Shown one piece after another: positions 55,456 through 63,665 of a stretch of 64,000 nt of DNA. Source of the DNA: CAVUBL01 sp963837945 (GTDB lineage: Bacteria; Acidobacteriota; Thermoanaerobaculia; Multivoradales; DATKCC01); contig CAWIQD010000003.1 in NCBI GenBank assembly GCA_963837945.1, positions 62,001-126,000 of the forward strand, written 5' to 3'. The position numbers and the translations under genes are program-made. Positions within the stretch are counted from its first letter, which is position 1, and each line of letters opens with the position of its first letter. The notes beneath the pieces were generated by a model. The model searched no databases, was not told the origin of the DNA, and worked only from the letters and a program-made list of their open reading frames with translations.

Positions 55456-55767
55456 ATGAGCTCGTCCAGTCGGGAATCGAACAAGGAGCCCGGTCGAGAG
55501 TCGGCGGCCAAGGACCGGAAAGCTCCTCTCTACTTCTTCCCCGACAAGGAGGTCTCCGAGCAGGAGCTGCGCGAGGTCCTCGCGGGAGGCTCGGCCGAGA
55601 AACGGGCCTGGGCCATCTCCCATCTCCTGCGCTACGCGCAATGGGAAGACATCTGGACCTACGTCAGCCGTGACGAGGTGCGGGAGGTCTTCCCCGAGCT
55701 CGACCTGCCGGAGAACCTCCGCACCGCCTGGGCGCGCATGTTGAAAATCGAAACGCCGGTCGGCTAG
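55456..55767 (+). CDS. Small conserved-looking cytoplasmic protein of unknown function
   Basis: 103 residues, mostly helical, basic N-terminus (SSSSRESNKEPGRESAAKDRK) then EVSEQELREVLAGGSAEKRAWAISHLLRYAQWEDIWTYV. The second part looks like a helical HEAT/Cas-like unit with Trp-rich packing. Proteins with this shape are often found beside nucleotidyltransferase antitoxins, but no such partner is here. Start ATG 55456 is directly downstream of an extended -10. Confidence 0.65.
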   Translation: MSSSSRESNKEPGRESAAKDRKAPLYFFPDKEVSEQELREVLAGGSAEKRAWAISHLLRYAQWEDIWTYVSRDEVREVFPELDLPENLRTAWARMLKIETPVG

Positions 55768-55837
55768 GAGCCGAGCGGCTCTTCCGGGGCCGGAGATGCG
55801 GGGCGATGCCAGGGTCGTCCCCCTCCGGCCTTCTTAG

Positions 55838-56881
55838 TCAGTCGCCCATGAGGACGTCGCCCAGGCCGCCGAGGATCGAGCCCTCGCCCTTTCTCTGGTG
55901 TCCGGTGCGCGGAATCGCGGCGATCACGCGGCCCGCGAGGCGGCTGAACGGGAGCGACTGGAGCCAGACGGTACCCGGCCCGGTGAGCGCCGCGAAGAAC
56001 AGGCCCTCGCCGCCGAAGATCGCCGTCTTGATCCCCGGAACGCTCTTGATGTCGTAGTCGACCGAGACCTCGAACGCCACCAGGCAGCCGGTGTCGACCC
56101 GCAGCAGCTCGCCCGCCTCGAGGCGGCGCGAGACGACGGTGCCGCCGGCGTGCATGAAGGCGAGCCCGTCGCCCTCGAGCTTCTGGAGGATGAAGCCCTC
56201 GCCGCCTAACAGCCCTGCTCCCAGCTTGCGCTGGAGCGCGATGCCGACCGAGATCCCCTTCGCCGCCACCAGGAAGGCATCCTTCTGGCACAGGACCGAG
56301 CCGCCGTGCTGGCGCAGGTCGAGGGCGATGATCTTGCCCGGGTAGGGCGCCGCGAAGGCCACGTCCTGGCGCTGGCCCGAGCGGTTGCCGAACACGGTCA
56401 TAAACAGGCTCTCTCCGGTCAGCACCCGCTTGCCGGCCGACATCAGCTTGCCCATGAGCCCGCCGGTCTCGGACTGCGCCGAACCGTCGCCGAAGATCGT
56501 CTGCATGTCGATCCCGGGGTCCATGTACATGAAGGCGCCGGCCTCGGCGACGCAGGCCTCCTGGGGATCGAGCGTGATTTCCACGAACTGCATCTCGTCG
56601 CCGAAGATCTGATAGTCGATCTCGTGCACGCCGCCGGCGGCCGCCGCCCGGGACTGGGGCCCGGCGGCAGGCGTGAAGGCGGGCGGCGCGGGTGCGGCGC
56701 CGATCGCGGCCGAGAACTCCGGACTGGTGGTGATCGGCAGCCAGTTGTCCATGCCGGAGCGGTAGACGTGGGCGTCCCGGCCCACCTGGCCGGCCTCGAT
56801 CCGGCTCACCACATCGCTGTGCGTGAAGGGTCCCTGCTGTTGGCCGGCGACGGCCACGTACCAGATCCTCTGCTCTTCCAT
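55838..56881 (-). CDS. GYF_2 plus AIM24-family protein
   Basis: 347 residues. An N-terminal GYF_2-like domain (IWYVAVAGQQQGPFTHSDVVSRIEAGQV) is followed by a TIGR00266/AIM24 domain from about residue 90 (DEMQFVEITLDPQEACVAEAGAFMYMDPGIDMQT). AIM24 proteins are proposed scaffold proteins without enzyme activity. It lies downstream of the TreT-like gene. Confidence 0.88.
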   Translation of the reverse strand: MEEQRIWYVAVAGQQQGPFTHSDVVSRIEAGQVGRDAHVYRSGMDNWLPITTSPEFSAAIGAAPAPPAFTPAAGPQSRAAAAGGVHEIDYQIFGDEMQFVEITLDPQEACVAEAGAFMYMDPGIDMQTIFGDGSAQSETGGLMGKLMSAGKRVLTGESLFMTVFGNRSGQRQDVAFAAPYPGKIIALDLRQHGGSVLCQKDAFLVAAKGISVGIALQRKLGAGLLGGEGFILQKLEGDGLAFMHAGGTVVSRRLEAGELLRVDTGCLVAFEVSVDYDIKSVPGIKTAIFGGEGLFFAALTGPGTVWLQSLPFSRLAGRVIAAIPRTGHQRKGEGSILGGLGDVLMGD

Positions 56882-56989
56882 CGATCACGTCTCCCTGGCG
56901 ACTGGCTGGAGTGGCGGCCGACCCGTAGCGGGCCGGCTTCGAACGAGCCGACTCTACCAGCCATCCCAGAGCACCTGGGAGGGGGCGTC

Positions 56990-57041
56990 CCTCTCCCCCC
57001 GCGAGGGTGGGAGAGGGATAGAGGGTGAGGGGGCGGTCCGA
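56990..57041. repeat. Diverged copy of the ~60-bp hairpin element
   Basis: GTCCCTCTCCCCCC...GGGAGAGGGATAGAGGG, then GGGGGCGGTCCGA, ending against the TGA stop (57042-57044) of the treT-like gene. The order of the blocks equals that of the purC and mlaD copies. Confidence 0.75.
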
Positions 57042-58608
57042 TCAGGCGGGGCGCTCGACGGCCCGGAAGCTCCGCGTCTCCCGGCGGCCGACCCGCTCGA
57101 CCGGACGCGGGCGCAGCGCGCCGGCGCCGCTCGTGAGCTCGTCGAACTCCTCGAGCAGGGTCCGCACGTGTTGCAAGATCAGGAAGTTCTCGGCCACCCG
57201 GCGGCGTCCCGAGCGGCTCCGCGCCTCCGCCGCCTTGCGGTCGGCCAGGACCTCGAGGATCGCCATGGCGATCGACTCCGGGTCGCCCGGGTCGTCGATC
57301 AGGATGCCGTCGACGTCGGAGCGGACCTGGTGGCTGATGCCGCCGACGTTGGCGGCGACCACCGGCGCACCCTTCCACAGGGACTCGGTGACCGTCAGGC
57401 CGAAGCCGTGCTGGATCGAGTTCTGGACGACGACCGAGGCCAGGCGCTGGAGGGCGTTGATGATCAGCGCGTTCTCCTTGCGGTTCTTGACCGGCAGGCG
57501 CACGACGTGGACCCGCCGCGCGATCTCGGGCGGCAGGGCCGAGTGCTGGGCGGCGAGCTCGTCGAGCACTCTCTTGCCGGCGGGGTTGACCGGCAGCTCG
57601 TCCGGGTCGGGTCCGACGAGCAGGAGCTCGACGTCTTCGAGCTCCGCCGTGACGCGCGAGTCGTCGACCTTGAGATGCGGAACCCGCTCCGGGTAGACCT
57701 TGAGCAGGTGGCGGAAGCCCTCGAGCAGCGGGCCGAACCCCTTGAGCCGGTCGAAGCGCGAGACCTGGAGCACGATCGGCTTGTTGAGCAGGTTGAGGAT
57801 CGGTTCCTTCTTCCAGCTGTTGCTGCGCAGCACTTTGATCGAGCTTCTCGAAGGCGGCCCAGCGCGGCACCTGCGGCCGCTCGATCAGGCCGGCGGCGCG
57901 CAGGATGCCGATCAGCTTGTAGGGGCGCAGGGTGCGGTTCTTGTGGTTCAGGGGGTCGATCCCCGGCGTGATCACCCCGCTGCGCTCGCGCAGGAACGGC
58001 GGGATGAACCGCCGCTCGGCGAACAGGCAGCGCGCGTAGGGGCGGACGTAGGGCTCGAGGAAGTCCCAGGCTCGCGCGGCCTCGGGACGGTTCGGCGCGC
58101 TCCCCGAGTGGCTGCACCAGACCAGGCGGGCCTGGTAACTCTCGGGCAGAAAGGCGGCGACGCCCGCGAGCGCCGAGCCGTGGACGATCAGGATGTCCCG
58201 GGGGTCGACGGTCGCCTGGATCGCGTCGGCGACATCCTCGAGGACCCGCTCGTAGACGGCCTTGGACTCCTCGAGGCCCGGGGGGCCCTCGGGCTCGAGA
58301 CCGTGCAGCAGCTCGGTCAGGCCCTGGACGACCTCGAAGAAGCCCTTCTCGTCGGTGTCGAGCACCAGCCAGCGCGCGTCGACCCCGGAATCGGAGAGCA
58401 GCCGGCAGAGCGACGGGATGATCTCGGCCGCCGAGGTCCCGTGCTCGCTGTCACTGAGCATCCAGACGCGGCGGGTTCCGAGCTCGCCCCCGATCTTCGA
58501 GCCGAGCTGCATCACGGCTTCGAAATCGGCGTCGGCGCCGTCGAGGGCGCGGTACAGGTTCAGCCCCAGGTTGTGGGAGATCTTGATCTCTCGCAGTTGC
58601 GTACCCAC
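57042..58608 (-). CDS. Trehalose synthase (TreT)-like GT4 glycosyltransferase (one apparent frameshift)
   Basis: About 521 residues when joined. The N-terminal half has RVWMLSDSEHGTSAAEIIPSL, DEKGFFEVVQGLTELLHG and ITPGIDPLNHKNRTL, equivalents of TreT motifs (GGVAEML, FFxVTKxxHN, PSIDPxxxKN). The C-terminal half has the GT-B donor site PIVLQVSRFDRLKGF, NSIQHGFGLTVTESLWKGAPVVAANVGGI. The frame shifts near 57835; removing one A from CAAAG gives EKLDQVLRSNSWKKEP. TreT links glucose from NDP-glucose to form trehalose. GTG 58608 has GAGGAGG upstream. Confidence 0.8.
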
Positions 58609-58764
58609 GGCGGATCCTCCTCGTTCTTCGACATCGTTCGATCGCGGCGGAGCGCCGGACGATGCCGGCCGGTCTCGGACCTGACCGCAGCTCGCCTGCC
58701 GTCACGCCCCGCCGTCTGTCCCCCCGGATCTGCTCTGTACGCTTGTGCCCCCGGGGAGGGCTCG

Positions 58765-58780
58765 TGCACAGGAGTGTGCA
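58765..58780. promoter_or_regulatory. Inverted repeat in the treT/GT21 divergent gap
   Basis: TGCACA-GGAG-TGTGCA, a perfect 6-bp dyad. A second, weaker dyad CCGTAA/TTACGG (58845-58850, 58870-58875) lies downstream. The 334-nt gap has no gene; one or both may be operators. Confidence 0.4.
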
Positions 58781-58942
58781 AGATTCCTTCCAGCTCGTCC
58801 GGGATCGCCCCGCCGCAACCCCGCACCGGGCTCCCCTGATCGGGCCGTAACCTCTTCGTGACGCTCCGCTTACGGAACGGTCACCGGGCCGCCACGCGGT
58901 CGCCACCCGGGCCGCGCATCCTGACGGTCGAGGAGGTAGATC

Positions 58943-60154
58943 ATGAGCCCGCTCACCCTCGTCCTGATCGTCCTGACCGCGGTCTCCCTCGCGCTCACCG
59001 CGCTCGCGTCGGGCGCCGTCGTCGCCGCCCTGGTGCGGCGGGCGGACCGCGGGCGCGGCCCGACGCCGCCGATCTCGGTCCTCAAGCCGCTCAAGGGCGT
59101 CGAGCCGGCGCTCTTCGAGAACCTCACCGCCCTCGCCCGCCAGGACTACCCCGCCTTCGAGCTGGTGCTCGGAACCGCGGACCCCCACGACCCAGCGTTG
59201 GAAATCGCGCAACGCTTGGCGGAAGAATTTCCTCACGTGGCGATCCGCGTGGTCTCCGGAGCGCTCGATCTCGGCTTCAATCCCAAGGTCAGCAACCTCT
59301 GTCACCTGGCGGGAGCGGCCCGCCACGATCTCCTCCTGGTCTCGGACGCCGACGTGCGGCCGGATCCGGGCTACCTCCGGGCGCTGGCCGCGGAGCTCGC
59401 GGACCCGCGGGTCGGGATGGTCACGTCGGTGCTCGCCGGCGTCGGCGAGTCCTCCCCCGGCGCCGCGCTCGAGAACCTCCACCTCGGCACCTTCGTCGCC
59501 TCCGCGGTGTGCGCCGCGGACCTCGTCGCCGGCCGTCCCTGCGTGATCGGCAAGTCGATGCTGATCCGCCGGCCGATCCTCGAGCGGCTCGGAGGCTTCC
59601 GCGCCGTGCGCGACGTCCTCGCCGAGGACTACGTGCTCGGGCGGGCGTTCCACCGCGCCGGCTACCGGGTGGCTCTCTCACCGCACCGGCTGCCGGTGGT
59701 CAACGGCGTCCGCCCGGTGCGCGCCTTCCTGTCGCGCCACCTGCGCTGGGGTCAGATGCGCGCCCGGATCGCCCCGGCCGCCTACCTGGGCGAGGCGCTC
59801 CTCAACCCGATCTTCTGGGGGCTCCTCGCGGCCGCGAGCCTGGGGCGCGACGGGCTCGGGGCGAGCGCCCTGGCCTGCGCGCTGGGAGTGACGGCGGCGA
59901 AGATGCTCGCCGACGCCGTGGTGCTCGAGCGCCTGCGCGGCCGCGCCGGGCTCGCGAGGCTCCTCGCCTGGGTGCCGATCAAGGACCTCCTGGTGGCCGT
60001 CCTCTGGCCGACCGCCGCGCTCCGCCGCACCGTCGCCTGGCGGGGGACCTCGTTGCGGATCGGCCGGGGGAGCGCGCTGCGGGCGGTGGCCCCGGAGCGC
60101 CCCAGGTTGCGGCGGCGCCTTGCGGTCCTGCGGCGTCTGCGGGAGGCGGCGTGA
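58943..60154 (+). CDS. GT21-family ceramide/hopanoid-type glucosyltransferase
   Basis: 403 residues. N-terminal TM (LTLVLIVLTAVSLALTALASGAVVAAL), GT-A domain with VSDADVRPD (D1/D2), AEDYVLG (D3) and RHLRWGQMR (Q/RxxRW), as in ceramide glucosyltransferase and HpnI, then C-terminal TM helices. It likely transfers a sugar from UDP-sugar onto a membrane lipid. The GAGGAGG Shine-Dalgarno is strong. It overlaps the PAP2 gene (TGATG). Confidence 0.88.
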   Translation: MSPLTLVLIVLTAVSLALTALASGAVVAALVRRADRGRGPTPPISVLKPLKGVEPALFENLTALARQDYPAFELVLGTADPHDPALEIAQRLAEEFPHVAIRVVSGALDLGFNPKVSNLCHLAGAARHDLLLVSDADVRPDPGYLRALAAELADPRVGMVTSVLAGVGESSPGAALENLHLGTFVASAVCAADLVAGRPCVIGKSMLIRRPILERLGGFRAVRDVLAEDYVLGRAFHRAGYRVALSPHRLPVVNGVRPVRAFLSRHLRWGQMRARIAPAAYLGEALLNPIFWGLLAAASLGRDGLGASALACALGVTAAKMLADAVVLERLRGRAGLARLLAWVPIKDLLVAVLWPTAALRRTVAWRGTSLRIGRGSALRAVAPERPRLRRRLAVLRRLREAA

Positions 60155-60756
60155 TGGCGGCGCGCGGCGCGCAACCGCTGGTCGCCTCCCCCGCCGCCGG
60201 CTCGTCCGGCCTGGGCGCGATCGACCGCGCGCTGTTGCTCCTGGTTCGGCGCCTCGAGTCGGACGGCCTGACCCGCCTCATGCGGACCCTGACCCGGATG
60301 GGCGACTTCGAAGGGTGGCTCCTCGCCGGGGTGCTCCTCGCGGCGACCGGAGACGAGGGACGCCACGTCGCGCTCCTTCTCGGTGCGGCGGCCGGGCTCG
60401 CGACCGTCGCCTCCCAGGTGCTCAAGCGCCTCGCGCGGCGGCCGCGGCCGGCCGCCGGTCTCCACGGGTTCGTCCCGAGCGGCAAGGATCCCGACGAGTA
60501 CTCCTTCCCCTCGGGCCACACCGCCGCCGCCTTCGCGGTCGCGGTGGCGCTCGCCGGCGGCAGCCCGGGGCTGGCCGCGGTCGCCCTGGTGCTCGCCGCG
60601 GGGATCGGCCTGTCTCGGATCTACCTCGGGGCCCACTACCCGCTCGACGTCGCGGCCGGCGTGCTCCTCGGCGCCGGAGCCGGCTGCTTCGCCCGGCTGC
60701 TGGTGGAAGGCTGGCGCCTCCTGCCGGCTCTCTACCTGCTGGCCGGACCACGCTAG
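60154..60756 (+). CDS. PAP2-family lipid phosphatase
   Basis: 200 residues with about five TM helices. The three catalytic motifs KRLARRPRP, PSGHTAAAF and SRIYLGAHYPLDVAAG are complete. It would dephosphorylate a lipid such as phosphatidate or undecaprenyl-PP, in step with the flanking glycosyltransferases. Confidence 0.92.
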   Translation: MAARGAQPLVASPAAGSSGLGAIDRALLLLVRRLESDGLTRLMRTLTRMGDFEGWLLAGVLLAATGDEGRHVALLLGAAAGLATVASQVLKRLARRPRPAAGLHGFVPSGKDPDEYSFPSGHTAAAFAVAVALAGGSPGLAAVALVLAAGIGLSRIYLGAHYPLDVAAGVLLGAGAGCFARLLVEGWRLLPALYLLAGPR

Positions 60757-62123
60757 TGCCCGCTGCTTCCGCCCTTCCGGGCGAGCTTCCGTCGCCGCTG
60801 GTCACCGCCGTCGACATGGGCTACGGGCACCTGCGCGCCGCGTACGCTCTCGCCGACGAGCTCGGTACCTCGGTGACCCGCGCCGACCGGGCGCCGTGGA
60901 CCGGCGCCTGGGAGCTCGCCCTCTGGGCGGGCTCGAGGACGGTCTACGAGGGGCTCTCCCGCGCCTCGCAGGGCCGGCGCCTCGCCGCTCTTCTACGCCC
61001 GATGCTCGACCGCCTGACCCGCATCGAGCCCCTCGGCGCCGGCCCGGGCCACCCGTCGCCGGCGGGCCCCGGGCTCCATGCCCGCCAGCTCGCCCGCCTC
61101 GTGCGGCGCGGCCTCGCCCGGTCGGTCGTCGAGGCGGCTCGCGAAGCGGGCGCGCCACTCGTCTCGACCTTCTTCGTACCGGCCCTGGCGGCGGACGCCC
61201 TGGGGTACGCCGAGGCCTTCTGCGTGGTGACCGACGCCGACCTCAGCCGCGCCTGGGTGCCGGCCGAGCCGCGGGCGACGACGGTCTCGTACCTCGCCCC
61301 GAGCGGCCAGGCCGCCCGGCGCCTTCGGGCCTACGGCGTGCCCGCCGAGCGGGTGATCGAGACGGGCTTTCCGCTCCCCGGCGAGCTCCTCGGCGGTCCG
61401 GACCTGCCGGTGCTCCGGCAGGCCCTCGCCCGCCGCCTGGTGGCCCTCGACCCCCGCGGCGTCTTCCTGGGCCCCCGCCGGCGCGAGATCGAGGAACGTC
61501 TCGGCCCTCTCCCCCACCGCCAGCCCGGTCCTCTCGCCGTCACCTGCGCCGTCGGCGGCGCGGGGGCCCAGTCGGAGCTCGTTCGCCGTCTCCTGGCCGG
61601 ATTGAGGCCCGCCCTCGAGGCGGGCGGCGTGAGCCTCTGCCTGGTCGCCGGCGTCCGCGGCGCGCTGGCCGCGAGATTCGAGGGATGGATCCGGCAAGCC
61701 GGTCTCGACGGGGGCCCGGTCGAGGTGCTCGCCGCCGACTCGGCCGAGGACTACTTCCGCGCCTTCAACCGGCGCCTCGTCGCCACCGACCTGCTCTGGA
61801 CGAAGCCTAGCGAGCTGACCTTCTTCGGGGCGCTGGGCCTGCCCCTTCTGCTGGCGCCGCCGGTCGGCTCGCACGAGACCTTCAACCGGCGGTGGGCGAT
61901 CGAGCGCGGCGCCGCCCTGGCTCAGCCCTGGCCGGAGACGGCGGCTGCCTGGCTGCGCTCCCGCCGCGATCGCGGCGAGCTCGCGGCGGCCGCCTGGGCG
62001 GGCTACCGCCGGCTGCCCAACCGCGGCCTGTACCGGATCGTGGACCTGGTCACCGGGAGCCCTCGGCCGCCTCGCGTGCGGCTCGCCCCAGCTCCTTCCA
62101 CCCCGAAGGAGTCGCTCCCTTGA
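60756..62123 (+). CDS. MGDG-synthase/MurG-like glycosyltransferase
   Basis: 455 residues. N-terminal VTAVDMGYGHLRAAYALAD resembles MGDG synthase (GxGHxxAA); the C-terminal donor site WTKPSELTFFGALGLPLLLAPPVGSHETFNRRWAIERGAAL resembles GT28 (TKPGEL...GxPxIxxPxxGxxExxN). No TM helices. GTG 60756 overlaps the PAP2 stop. It is probably a glycosyltransferase of the same lipid pathway; the substrate is unknown. Its 3' end overlaps the convergent RNase H gene by 74 nt. Confidence 0.72.
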   Translation: MPAASALPGELPSPLVTAVDMGYGHLRAAYALADELGTSVTRADRAPWTGAWELALWAGSRTVYEGLSRASQGRRLAALLRPMLDRLTRIEPLGAGPGHPSPAGPGLHARQLARLVRRGLARSVVEAAREAGAPLVSTFFVPALAADALGYAEAFCVVTDADLSRAWVPAEPRATTVSYLAPSGQAARRLRAYGVPAERVIETGFPLPGELLGGPDLPVLRQALARRLVALDPRGVFLGPRRREIEERLGPLPHRQPGPLAVTCAVGGAGAQSELVRRLLAGLRPALEAGGVSLCLVAGVRGALAARFEGWIRQAGLDGGPVEVLAADSAEDYFRAFNRRLVATDLLWTKPSELTFFGALGLPLLLAPPVGSHETFNRRWAIERGAALAQPWPETAAAWLRSRRDRGELAAAAWAGYRRLPNRGLYRIVDLVTGSPRPPRVRLAPAPSTPKESLP

Positions 62124-62949
62124 GCGACGGCCAGACGACGCGCCGGCGGGCGAGGGCGCGCGCGAGCCGCTCCCAGGCCGGGCGGTTCTGGACCGGCGTC
62201 CCGGCCTTGGTGGTCCACCCCTTCGCGCGCCACCCTTCGAGCCACCGGGTGGCGCCGTTGCGCAGGTAGTCCGAGGCGGTGTGGAGCGCTACGGAGGCCT
62301 CCGCGGGCAGGGCCTCGAGCACCTCCGCGGCCGCCACCAGGTCGAGCTCGTTGGCGCTCGCGCCGGCGACCGAGCCGGTGAGCAGGCGCTCCTCGCCCAG
62401 GCCGCGGACGGCCGCCGCCCAGCCGCCGCGCCGGCCGGAACCCGAGACGCGCAGGAGCACCTCGACGTCGGTCGCCGGCGGCTCGCCGCCGCCGGCCGAG
62501 CGGGAGCGGATGGCCGCGGTCGCCAGCTCGTCGGCGCGCTCGTTGTGCCGGTGCCCGGCGTGGCCCTTGATCCAGTGCCAGCTCACCGGCCGCTCGGCCA
62601 CGACGTCGGCCAGGCGCCGCCAGAGGTCCTCGTTCTGCAGCTCGCCGGTGCGCCGGCGCCAGCCGCGGGCGACCCAGCGCGGCAGCCACTCGGTGATCCC
62701 CTTCTTGAGGTAGATCGAGTCGGTGTGGAGGGCGATCCGCACCTCCCGCGGCAGCGCTTCGAGGGCCCGGATCGCGGCGGTCAGCTCCATGCGGTTGTTG
62801 GTCGTGCGCGCCTCGCCGCCGGAGAGCTCCCGCGTGTCGCCCGAGCGCCGGTCGATGAGCACCGCGCCCCAGCCGCCGGGGCCGGGATTGGGGTCGGCTC
62901 CGCCGTCGGTGTAGACCTCGTAGCTCGGCTCGGGGGAGTGGGCGCTCAC
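62050..62949 (-). CDS. rnhA: Double RNase H protein, C-terminal domain degenerate
   Basis: 299 residues. The first domain is complete RNase HI: YTDGGADPNPGPGGWGAVL, MELTAAIRAL, ALHTDSIYLKKGI, and KGHAGHRHNERADELA hold the D-E-D-D residues. A second RNase H fold follows (about 160-285) with GWAAAVRG, NELDLVAAAEVLEAL and ALHTASDYLRNGA: the first Asp is absent and the third is Ala, so it is inactive. It removes RNA from hybrids. GTG 62949 is chosen. Confidence 0.9.
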   Translation of the reverse strand: MSAHSPEPSYEVYTDGGADPNPGPGGWGAVLIDRRSGDTRELSGGEARTTNNRMELTAAIRALEALPREVRIALHTDSIYLKKGITEWLPRWVARGWRRRTGELQNEDLWRRLADVVAERPVSWHWIKGHAGHRHNERADELATAAIRSRSAGGGEPPATDVEVLLRVSGSGRRGGWAAAVRGLGEERLLTGSVAGASANELDLVAAAEVLEALPAEASVALHTASDYLRNGATRWLEGWRAKGWTTKAGTPVQNRPAWERLARALARRRVVWPSLKGATPSGWKELGRAAREAAEGSR

Positions 62950-63003
62950 GGAAGGCTCTCCTGGGGGCTCGGCGCAGCTTCCTGCCGCGCCCGGCGAGGG
63001 GGT

Positions 63004-63009
63004 ATTGTA
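63004..63009 (-). promoter_or_regulatory. Candidate -10 box of the RNase H gene
   Basis: TACAAT on the minus strand about 54 nt before GTG 62949; back-to-back with the XRE promoter. Confidence 0.45.
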
Positions 63010-63052
63010 CCCGCCGGGAAAGGCGGCGCCAGAGACGCCGGAGCGACGGGAG

Positions 63053-63081
63053 TTGACGCGCGAGGAATGCTGCTGTAGCAT
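63053..63081 (+). promoter_or_regulatory. Sigma-70 promoter of the XRE gene
   Basis: TTGACG (63053-63058), 17 nt, TAGCAT (63076-63081). Transcription would begin near 63088, about 55 nt before the ATG. Confidence 0.75.
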
Positions 63082-63083
63082 TC
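63065..63083. promoter_or_regulatory. Operator-like inverted repeat over the XRE -10 box
   Basis: GAATGCT-GCTGT-AGCATTC, a perfect 7-bp dyad with a 5-nt centre. It covers the whole -10 hexamer, so a bound dimer would shut the promoter: the layout of an autoregulated XRE repressor. Confidence 0.65.
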
Positions 63084-63142
63084 ACCCAAGCTTTCTACGG
63101 ATTCCGTTGCACGCGCCGCCGCCGACCGACCGAGACCGCTCC

Positions 63143-63424
63143 ATGACGCCGAGAGACCCTCACAAGGTCGAGCTCCTGGGCCGCAGGCTGAAGAAGCTGC
63201 GCAAGGAGCGCAAGCTCAGCTCCGCCGACCTCGCCGCCCGTGCCGGCATCGACGTCCAGGATCTCGCCCGCATCGAGCGCGGCGACGCGCGGGTCGGCCT
63301 CGAGGTGCTCCTGAGCCTGCTCTCGGCGTTCGACGTCGGGGCCGGCGACCTCGAACGGCTGGTCGAGGACGAGCGGTCGTCGCGCGACGACGGTGAACGC
63401 TTCCGCCGCGACCTGTCGGGCTGA
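63143..63424 (+). CDS. XRE-family helix-turn-helix regulator
   Basis: 93 residues. HTH_3 domain: LGRRLKKLRKERKLSSADLAARAGIDVQDLARIERGDARVGLEVLLSLLSAFDV. A short acidic/basic tail follows, with no ligand domain. It is downstream of a promoter that contains a dyad over the -10 box. No toxin or prophage gene is next to it. Confidence 0.85.
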   Translation: MTPRDPHKVELLGRRLKKLRKERKLSSADLAARAGIDVQDLARIERGDARVGLEVLLSLLSAFDVGAGDLERLVEDERSSRDDGERFRRDLSG

Positions 63425-63510
63425 GCCGCCAGGTGACGCGCGCGAATCGGACGAAGGTCAACCGCGGTCTGTGGACCGCACGAGGTCCCCTCGGGGGCGG
63501 AGCCGAAGCG

Positions 63511-63665
63511 ATGGCAGACGAGACGACACTCGAGCAACGGTACGAGTCGCTCAAGGAGCTTGGTTCCGAGAGCCTCTCGAAGGGCCACCTGGAAGACGCC
63601 CTGGGGACCTTCGAGCAGGCCCGCTCGGTCGCCGAGGAGATCGGCGCCCGGGAGCTGCGGGATAC
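63511..63665 (+). pseudogene. Start of a TPR protein, broken
   Basis: ATG 63511 opens MADETTLEQRYESLKELGSESL ... GTFEQARSVAEEIGARELRD, a TPR-like helical start. After about 63660 the frame reads as Arg/Ser-rich noise to a stop at 63829-63831. The coding signal moves to another frame by one fewer base, unlike the +1 errors elsewhere, so deletion, rearrangement or a chimeric contig end are all possible. Confidence 0.45.

Noticed and set aside
58845..58875. CCGTAA/TTACGG dyad as a terminator
   Set aside because: The arms are only 6 bp with a 19-nt gap and lie upstream of a gene start; at most an operator.
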